Assembly (NCBI GenBank): GCA_021161545.1
Contig: JAGHAJ010000097.1
Location: 1 to 6,343, forward strand
Reading direction: 5' to 3'
DNA from: Synergistota bacterium
Lineage (GTDB): Bacteria > Synergistota > JAGHAJ01
DNA: 6,343 nucleotides
Below, one piece after another: positions 1 to 4,575 of this stretch; the first letter of the stretch is position 1; each line of letters starts with the position of its first letter. A model generated the notes under the pieces. The model worked only from the letters and a program-made list of their open reading frames with translations. It was not told the origin of the DNA and made no database searches. Made by a program: the position numbers and the translations under genes.

Positions 1-267
1 GATGTTATAATCGGTGGAGATGGAGAGGTAAAAGCAGATATCTTCTCTAAGAATGTCGTGATAGGGGGCAAAGTTGAAGGTAATATAGAGGCAAAAGATA
101 GACTTGAGGTGTCCTCTACAGGAAAGCTGGTAGGAAATATAAGGGCAAACTCACTCAAGATAGATGAAGGAGCTGTGTTTATAGGTAAGAGTGAAATGCT
201 GAAGGAAGAGGTCAAGGAAATAGAAGAGGTTCCTGATTCAGAAGAACTTCAACAAGAGGAGTATTAG
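1..267 (+). CDS. Bactofilin (polymer-forming cytoskeletal protein), 3' part only
   Basis: The frame is open from base 1 to a TAG at 265-267, so 88 C-terminal residues are visible and the true start lies upstream of the window; the GTG at 58 is an internal Val codon, not a start. The visible protein shows the repeating pattern of short beta strands with Gly turns typical of the bactofilin right-handed beta-helix (VIIGGDGEVKADI, VIGGKVEGNIEA, GKLVGNIRANSLKIDEGAVF, then IGKSEM). A short acidic Glu-rich tail (about 20 residues) follows the helix. Bactofilins polymerise without nucleotide into filaments, usually at the inner face of the membrane, and act in cell shape or in placing envelope enzymes; that role is known for the family and not shown here. 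The next gene, a membrane coiled-coil protein, starts 12 bases downstream in the same frame and is probably co-transcribed. Family assignment is confident; the specific job is unknown. Confidence 0.9.
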   Translation, partial: DVIIGGDGEVKADIFSKNVVIGGKVEGNIEAKDRLEVSSTGKLVGNIRANSLKIDEGAVFIGKSEMLKEEVKEIEEVPDSEELQQEEY

Positions 268-279
268 GTAAATATAGGA

Positions 280-1353
280 ATGTCTGAGTTCAACTGGTCG
301 TTACTCGTAATAGTACTGCTGATTGCAGGGGTTATTGCCTTCATAGGTGATAATATAGGTATGAAGATTAGCAGGAAGAGACCCTCTATATTTGGTCTTC
401 GCCCCAAATATACTACGAGTTTTATTACAGTTGTTACTGGTATAGCTATAGCATTGAGCATTGTGCTGATATTATCTTACACTTCTCCTACTGTAAATAC
501 TGCCCTTTTTGGTATCAAGCGGTTACAGAGGCTTTTATCTTCTTTGTCTAAGGAGGTAGAGGTAAAAACGAAGATCTTGGAGAGAAAAAGTAAAGAGCTT
601 CTCGAAGCTGAAGCACAAGAAAAAGCCCTGAATAAGCAAATACTTGAACTAAAAGAGCAGAGAAAGAAACTTGTAGCAGATATTAGTGAGCTTAAGGAAG
701 TAACCAAAAGATTACAAGAGGGTTTGAGTTGGGTTAGAGAGGGTAAGATTATATTTAGTACCAATGAACTCATATTCCAGGCGGTTTTGAAAGGTAGCTC
801 TGACCCAAAGGTGGTCCAGAAAGAGCTGGTATCCTTCTTAAAGCGAGCGGGTAAGATTGCTTATGTAAGGGGGGCAAGACCCTTTAAGGGTGCAACACAA
901 GTGGCCTTTGTTCTTCGGGATGAGTTTGAAAGGGCTGTGAAGAAGATGCTTAAAGATGGGCAGATGTTTGGTGTTCGATTTATAGCTTTGAGGAATACGG
1001 TGAAGGGTGAACCTGTAATAGGACGTTTTGAGATATTTCCTAATAAGTTGATATTTAAGAAAAGAGAGGTAATCCTGTCAAGAAGGGTAGATGGAAGGCT
1101 TTCTCGCGTAAAGATAGAACAAGAGTTGTTTTCTATTCTGAAGGAGGTTAATAAGATGGGTGTGAAGGAAGGCATTGTTCCAGATCCTTACAAACATACT
1201 GTGGGGAGTATACTTGCATCCTCATTTTATGAGACGGTTAGTGGGATAAAAGCAATAAATGGTTATGCGCAAGTTGATGTATTAACCTTAAGAGATATAT
1301 ACTCTATAGGTCCTCTTATGGTTGAATTTAAGGTCAAGAAAGTTAACGAGTGA
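280..1353 (+). CDS. DUF3084 family membrane protein with coiled coil
   Basis: This 357-residue protein has the DUF3084 layout. A first membrane helix spans about residues 6-23, followed by the conserved loop GDNIGMKI...KRPSIFGLRPKYTT (about 23-46). A second membrane helix spans about 47-66, then a charged Lys/Glu-rich coiled coil about 80-147, and a soluble mixed alpha/beta C-terminal region to the end. The function of the family is not established. The topology suggests a hairpin in the inner membrane with the coiled coil and C-terminal domain on one side. The ATG at 280 is the only ordinary start between the upstream stop and the first helix. Its spacing from the best Shine-Dalgarno (AAGAGGAG at 254-261, inside the bactofilin gene) is long at 18 bases, so translational coupling to bactofilin is plausible. 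Being the direct neighbour of bactofilin, it could be a membrane partner of that filament, which is inference. The pxp genes follow after 9 bases. Confidence 0.88.
   Translation: MSEFNWSLLVIVLLIAGVIAFIGDNIGMKISRKRPSIFGLRPKYTTSFITVVTGIAIALSIVLILSYTSPTVNTALFGIKRLQRLLSSLSKEVEVKTKILERKSKELLEAEAQEKALNKQILELKEQRKKLVADISELKEVTKRLQEGLSWVREGKIIFSTNELIFQAVLKGSSDPKVVQKELVSFLKRAGKIAYVRGARPFKGATQVAFVLRDEFERAVKKMLKDGQMFGVRFIALRNTVKGEPVIGRFEIFPNKLIFKKREVILSRRVDGRLSRVKIEQELFSILKEVNKMGVKEGIVPDPYKHTVGSILASSFYETVSGIKAINGYAQVDVLTLRDIYSIGPLMVEFKVKKVNE
1274..1303 (+). promoter_or_regulatory. Possible internal sigma-70-type promoter for the pxp genes
   Basis: TTGATG (1274-1279) and TATACT (1298-1303) are separated by 18 bases, matching the -35 consensus at four of six positions and the -10 at five of six. 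The pair lies inside the end of the DUF3084 gene, about 60 bases ahead of the pxpBC start, so it could give the oxoprolinase genes their own transcription. In AT-rich coding DNA such matches arise by chance, so this is only a candidate. Confidence 0.22.
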
Positions 1354-1362
1354 GGAATAATT

Positions 1363-3093
1363 ATGGTAGATTATAGGTTTTCTGGGGATAGTACCATTTC
1401 TGTGAAGTTTGGTAATGAGATAAGGCCAGATATAAATAAGTATGTTAGGAGTATGCGCCTGCTCATAGAGAGAGCGTCTATATCCGGGATAAGGGAAATG
1501 GTTCCGACCTATTGCTCGTTGTATATCCATTATGACCCTTTGGTAATAGATGATGTTGAATTATTAGAGAAGTTGAAGTCCCTGGAAGGAAAAATAGAGG
1601 ATGTAGAACTACCACCTCCTAAGGTTATAGATGTGCCTGTTGCATATGGTGGGGAGTATGGTCCTGATATAGAGTATGTAGCAGACTATCATGGAATAAC
1701 AGTCGATGATGTCATAAAGTATCATGCAAATAGACCTTACCTTGTCTATATGCTTGGTTTTACTCCTGGGTTTACTTTTCTTGGTAGTGTAGATGATGCT
1801 ATTGCCACACCGAGGCTTAAAAACCCCAGGCTGAAAGTACCTGCTGGTTCTGTTGGGATAGCTGGCAAACAGACTGGTATATATGCTATAAGTTCACCGG
1901 GGGGATGGCAACTGATAGGAAGGACATATCTGCGCTTTTATGACCCAACAAGGACCCCACCTACACCTGTTAAGGCGGGAGATTATATAAGATTTATACC
2001 TGTATCTCCAGAGGAGTTCGAAATGCACAGGCAAGAGGTGGAAGATGTAGAAACAACGGTTGTGGATAAAGATTGGGTGCCAGAGGGGAGAGATGCCATA
2101 GAGGTAGTTTCTCCAGGGATGCTTGCTACCGTTCAAGATAGAGGAAGATATGGCTATCAGGAACTTGGAATTTGTACTGCAGGTGTTATGGATGAGATCT
2201 CCTTTAGAGTGGCGAATTGCCTTGTAGGAAACGGTGATAATGCAGCTGCCCTCGAAGTGACATTTGGCGGAACTGTATTACGTTTCTTGAAAGATACTAT
2301 GATTGCGATAACAGGTGGCGACCTTTCTCCTTCGCTGAATGGGAATCCTGCTGATATGTATAAGGTCTTGAAGGTGAAGATGGGAGATGTTCTATCATTT
2401 GGAGGTTGCAGGAAAGGTTTTAGGTCCTATGTGGCTATTGCGGGTGGAATAGATGTTCCTGTGGTAATGGGTAGCAGATCCACAGACTTAAAGGCTAAAA
2501 TTGGAGGTTATAAAGGTAGGAAACTACAAAGGTCAGATATATTACACACGTTTGATGTGGATATGGATTTAAGCAGAGAGGGGTTGAGTGTTGATAGCTC
2601 TTTGTTTTCTTTCGGCGATGAAGGGATTTTCCGTGTAGTAGAAGGACCCGATGATGAGTATTTTACCAAGGAGGCGAAGGATGTCTTTTATGGCTCAGAG
2701 TTTATTGTGACTGATAAGATAGATAGGATGGGATATAGACTGCAAGGTCCGTATATTGGGCATAATGAGAGAGGAGCTGGAATTATATCTGATGGTATAT
2801 CTTTTGGCACCATTCAGGTACCTGGAGAGGGTTATCCTATAGTGCTGCTGAAAGATAGGCAGGCAGTGGGTGGCTATACAAAGATAGCCACATTGTTAAC
2901 CGTGGATGCATATAGGTTTTCTCAGCTTAAACCTGGTGATAGGGTGAGGTTTAAGAGAGTTGATGTAAAATTTGGGCATAATTTACTTAGAGAAGTGGAA
3001 AGGAGGTTATCCATCGTAGGAAAGAGAAATCGGAAAGTCTATAGGGTTAGGGTAAATAAGATGGTGTATGAAGTTGTTGTAGAGGAGGTGTAG
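1363..3093 (+). CDS. pxpBC: 5-oxoprolinase subunits B and C fused (PxpB-PxpC, KipI-KipA type)
   Basis: This 576-residue protein joins two subunits that are separate genes in E. coli and B. subtilis. Residues 1 to about 220 are PxpB/KipI: it shows GFTPGFTFLG (132-141), the paired TPR/NPR segment, VPAGSVGIAGKQTGIY (159-174) and SPGGWQLIGRT (178-188). A charged linker of about 20 residues follows. From about 244 it is PxpC/KipA: VVSPGMLATVQDRGR (248-262), AGVMDEISFRVAN (273-285), ITGGDLSP (316-323), YVAIAGGID (356-364) and a late IISDGISFGTIQVPGEG (474-490). Both halves belong to the carboxyltransferase-like fold of allophanate and urea carboxylase enzymes. With PxpA they cleave 5-oxoproline to glutamate using ATP; in B. 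subtilis the KipI/KipA pair also affects sporulation kinase A, which is a less likely reading with pxpA next door. The ATG at 1363 has GAGGA at 1352-1356, six bases upstream, overlapping the DUF3084 stop. The last 23 residues lie beyond the usual PxpC end and are described separately. Confidence 0.93.
   Translation: MVDYRFSGDSTISVKFGNEIRPDINKYVRSMRLLIERASISGIREMVPTYCSLYIHYDPLVIDDVELLEKLKSLEGKIEDVELPPPKVIDVPVAYGGEYGPDIEYVADYHGITVDDVIKYHANRPYLVYMLGFTPGFTFLGSVDDAIATPRLKNPRLKVPAGSVGIAGKQTGIYAISSPGGWQLIGRTYLRFYDPTRTPPTPVKAGDYIRFIPVSPEEFEMHRQEVEDVETTVVDKDWVPEGRDAIEVVSPGMLATVQDRGRYGYQELGICTAGVMDEISFRVANCLVGNGDNAAALEVTFGGTVLRFLKDTMIAITGGDLSPSLNGNPADMYKVLKVKMGDVLSFGGCRKGFRSYVAIAGGIDVPVVMGSRSTDLKAKIGGYKGRKLQRSDILHTFDVDMDLSREGLSVDSSLFSFGDEGIFRVVEGPDDEYFTKEAKDVFYGSEFIVTDKIDRMGYRLQGPYIGHNERGAGIISDGISFGTIQVPGEGYPIVLLKDRQAVGGYTKIATLLTVDAYRFSQLKPGDRVRFKRVDVKFGHNLLREVERRLSIVGKRNRKVYRVRVNKMVYEVVVEEV
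3022..3090 (+). other. C-terminal tail of PxpBC resembling the first hairpin of a biotin carrier domain
   Basis: Residues 554-576 of the fusion, just before its stop, read as a basic start followed by two alternating strands, with VYRVRVN (559-565) and YEVVVEEV (569-576). This pattern closely resembles the N-terminal hairpin of biotin carboxyl carrier subunits of decarboxylases, whose familiar form is roughly YRVTVNG-x-x-YEVEVEE. No biotinylation site of the (A/E)MKM type follows, because the stop codon and the pxpA start come at once. It may be the relic of a lost carrier domain, a docking element, or chance beta-strand similarity. The resemblance is from memory of the family, not from an alignment. 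Confidence 0.4.
3084..3089 (+). promoter_or_regulatory. Shine-Dalgarno site that fixes the TTG start of pxpA
   Basis: GGAGGT, a full match to the anti-Shine-Dalgarno core, lies eight bases ahead of the TTG at 3098. No ATG or GTG exists in frame between the pxpBC stop and the first conserved motif (DLNSD), and the next in-frame ATG (residue 11) would cut that motif off. The site is inside the last codons of pxpBC, so the two genes are likely translationally coupled. Confidence 0.8.
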
Positions 3094-3097
3094 TCCA

Positions 3098-3886
3098 TTG
3101 TCTTGGAAAGTTGACCTTAACAGTGATATGGGTGAGAGCTTTGGGAGGTATACGCTTGGCTATGATAGTGAGGTTCTGAGATTTGTATCTTCTGCGAATA
3201 TTGCCTGTGGCTTTCATGCCAGCGATTTTATGGTTCTTTCTAAGAGTGTGGATGCAGCTGTGGATATGGGTGTAGCAGTTGGAGCACATCCTGGCTATCC
3301 AGACCTGCAAGGATTTGGCAGGAGGAGTATGGACCTCACGTCTCAGGAAGTAGAGAACCTTATCTTGTATCAGCTCGGTGCTATAGATGCCTTTCTGAAG
3401 ACAAAGGGAGGTAAGTTGCAACACTTGAAACCTCATGGTGCTCTCTATATAGATACGTATAAGAGGGCTATAAATGGGGACTATAGTTATGCAGAGGCTG
3501 TAGGTAGGGCTGTGAGGAACTTTGACCCTTCTATTATTTTGGTTGGTCTTGCTGGTTCGAAGATGGTAGAGGTGTGGAAGAGTATGGGACTTAGAGTTGC
3601 AGAAGAAGTGTTTGCTGATAGAGCATATAATTCTGATGGAACACTTGTTTCTAGGAGAAAAGATGGCGCTGTTATAACTGATGAGAAGGAAGTTGTTAGT
3701 AGGGTTATAAAGATGGTAAAGGAGAAGGTAATAGTCTCAGTAACGGGGGATGTTCTTACGAATTTCCATTTTGACACGATATGTGTGCACGGTGACACTC
3801 CTACAGCTGTGAAACTTGTTGAGAAGATAAGAGATGCGTTTTCTGAGGAAGGGATAAAGGTAGTTCCTATGGGTGAGATTGTTTAA
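3098..3886 (+). CDS. pxpA: 5-oxoprolinase subunit A (PxpA, LamB/YcsF family)
   Basis: This 262-residue protein is close to the usual family length of about 250. It carries the family motifs in order: VDLNSDMGESFG (5-16), SANIACGFHASD (32-43), VGAHPGYPDLQGFGRR (61-76), LKPHGALY (110-117), FADRAYNSDGTLVSRR starting about residue 168, and CVHGDTP (229-235). The family fold is a TIM-like barrel related to polysaccharide deacetylases, and it is the 5-oxoproline-handling partner of PxpB and PxpC in the ATP-dependent hydrolysis of pyroglutamate to glutamate. It begins with TTG, supported by the strong ribosome site at 3084-3089 and by the position of the first motif. It follows pxpBC by four bases, so all parts of the enzyme are made from one message. 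Two positions differ from the form I remember as common: Ser9 where Cys is frequent (DLNCD) and Ser42 where Gly is frequent (HAGD). The gene ends at TAA 3884-3886, overlapping the stop of nrdG on the other strand. Confidence 0.95.
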   Translation: MSWKVDLNSDMGESFGRYTLGYDSEVLRFVSSANIACGFHASDFMVLSKSVDAAVDMGVAVGAHPGYPDLQGFGRRSMDLTSQEVENLILYQLGAIDAFLKTKGGKLQHLKPHGALYIDTYKRAINGDYSYAEAVGRAVRNFDPSIILVGLAGSKMVEVWKSMGLRVAEEVFADRAYNSDGTLVSRRKDGAVITDEKEVVSRVIKMVKEKVIVSVTGDVLTNFHFDTICVHGDTPTAVKLVEKIRDAFSEEGIKVVPMGEIV

Positions 3887-3890
3887 TCTC
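3875..3890. terminator. Short hairpin centred on the overlapping convergent stop codons
   Basis: GAGATT (3875-3880) pairs with AATCTC (3885-3890) across a four-base GTTT loop. The two stop codons, TAA of pxpA and TAA of nrdG, share the TTAA at 3883-3886 at the loop and inner stem. The symmetric stem could serve both strands. The stem is only six pairs and AT-containing, and neither side has an immediate run of T; the nearest on the + strand is TTTTT ending at 3920, inside nrdG. A working intrinsic terminator is therefore doubtful. Confidence 0.3.
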
Positions 3891-4575
3891 TTACTTCGAT
3901 CTTGCCCTTAAAGTATTTTTGTATGAGAGATTTTAGAGATACTATTTCTTCGTGGGAATAGGAAGATATCTTTTTTGCTTTACTGTCTAAGGTTTTCACA
4001 TTTCTGAACTGTTGCCATACCCATATCTTTGCATCTTTAAGGTATCTTGACATCTCTTTGAGAGCTTCTGTGCTTGTGAGCGGTGGATATAGGGTGGTCC
4101 TTATTTCGTATGGGGTTTTTAGCTTTGTGGTTATAATTGAAAGGCTCTCTTTTATCTCTGGGGCATAATCTTTTTCTGCAAGCAGGTGGTATTTTGATGG
4201 CGGAACCTTGAAATCCATTGCCCAGAAATCTACCAGCGGAGATAACTCTTGTATCCTTTCGGGAAATGTTCCATTTGTATCCATCTTTACTGAGAATCCC
4301 ATTTCTTTCACATGGTTGAGAAATTTTTTTAGCTCTTTTGTATAAAGTAGGGGTTCTCCTCCTGTTATGGCGACAGCGTCAAGTAGTCCAGTTCTTTTTT
4401 TCAGGAATGCTATAATCTCTTCTTCCTGTATGTGCGGTGAATCCTCACTTGGTCTCACTAATTCTGGGTTATGGCAGAATGGACACCAGAGGTTACACCC
4501 CCCGGTGAACAATAGTGTAGATAGTTTTTCTGGATAGTCTATGTAGGATAACTTTTGCCATCCATAGAATATCAT
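3883..4575 (-). CDS. nrdG: Anaerobic ribonucleotide reductase activating protein (radical SAM, NrdG2-like)
   Basis: This 230-residue protein activates the class III reductase encoded just upstream: it reductively cleaves S-adenosylmethionine at a [4Fe-4S] cluster and abstracts a hydrogen from the reductase's glycine to create the glycyl radical. The cluster motif C-x3-C-x2-C is seen as Cys27, Cys31 and Cys34 in GGCNLWCPFCHNPELV. The SAM-binding GGEP is at 72-75, MDTNG at 98-102, and AMDFK at 119-123. The N-terminal YIDYPEKLSTLLFTGGC (11-27) is typical of the longer activase type found in many anaerobes; E. coli NrdG is only about 155 residues. The ATG overlaps the nrdD stop in ATGA (4572-4575), so translation is probably coupled. 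The gene converges on pxpA with overlapping stop codons. Other radical-SAM activases such as pyruvate formate-lyase activase share this core, but the nrdD context settles the role. Confidence 0.95.
   Translation of the reverse strand: MIFYGWQKLSYIDYPEKLSTLLFTGGCNLWCPFCHNPELVRPSEDSPHIQEEEIIAFLKKRTGLLDAVAITGGEPLLYTKELKKFLNHVKEMGFSVKMDTNGTFPERIQELSPLVDFWAMDFKVPPSKYHLLAEKDYAPEIKESLSIITTKLKTPYEIRTTLYPPLTSTEALKEMSRYLKDAKIWVWQQFRNVKTLDSKAKKISSYSHEEIVSLKSLIQKYFKGKIEVRD

Noticed and set aside
58-267. GTG at 58 as a gene start
   Set aside because: The same frame is open to base 1 and encodes bactofilin-like beta-helix sequence upstream, so the codon is internal.
264-1530. Open frames on the - strand opposite the DUF3084 gene and the start of pxpBC
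   Set aside because: Their Ser/Leu/Ile-rich composition is what the complement of purine-rich coding DNA gives; no family features.
1363-2100. KipI as a sporulation kinase inhibitor
   Set aside because: Fusion to PxpC and the adjacent pxpA point to 5-oxoprolinase; nothing in the window suggests sporulation control.
1894-3798. Open frames on the - strand opposite pxpBC and pxpA (1894-2136, 3047-3436, 3487-3798)
   Set aside because: They are shadows of genes whose motifs are clear on the + strand.
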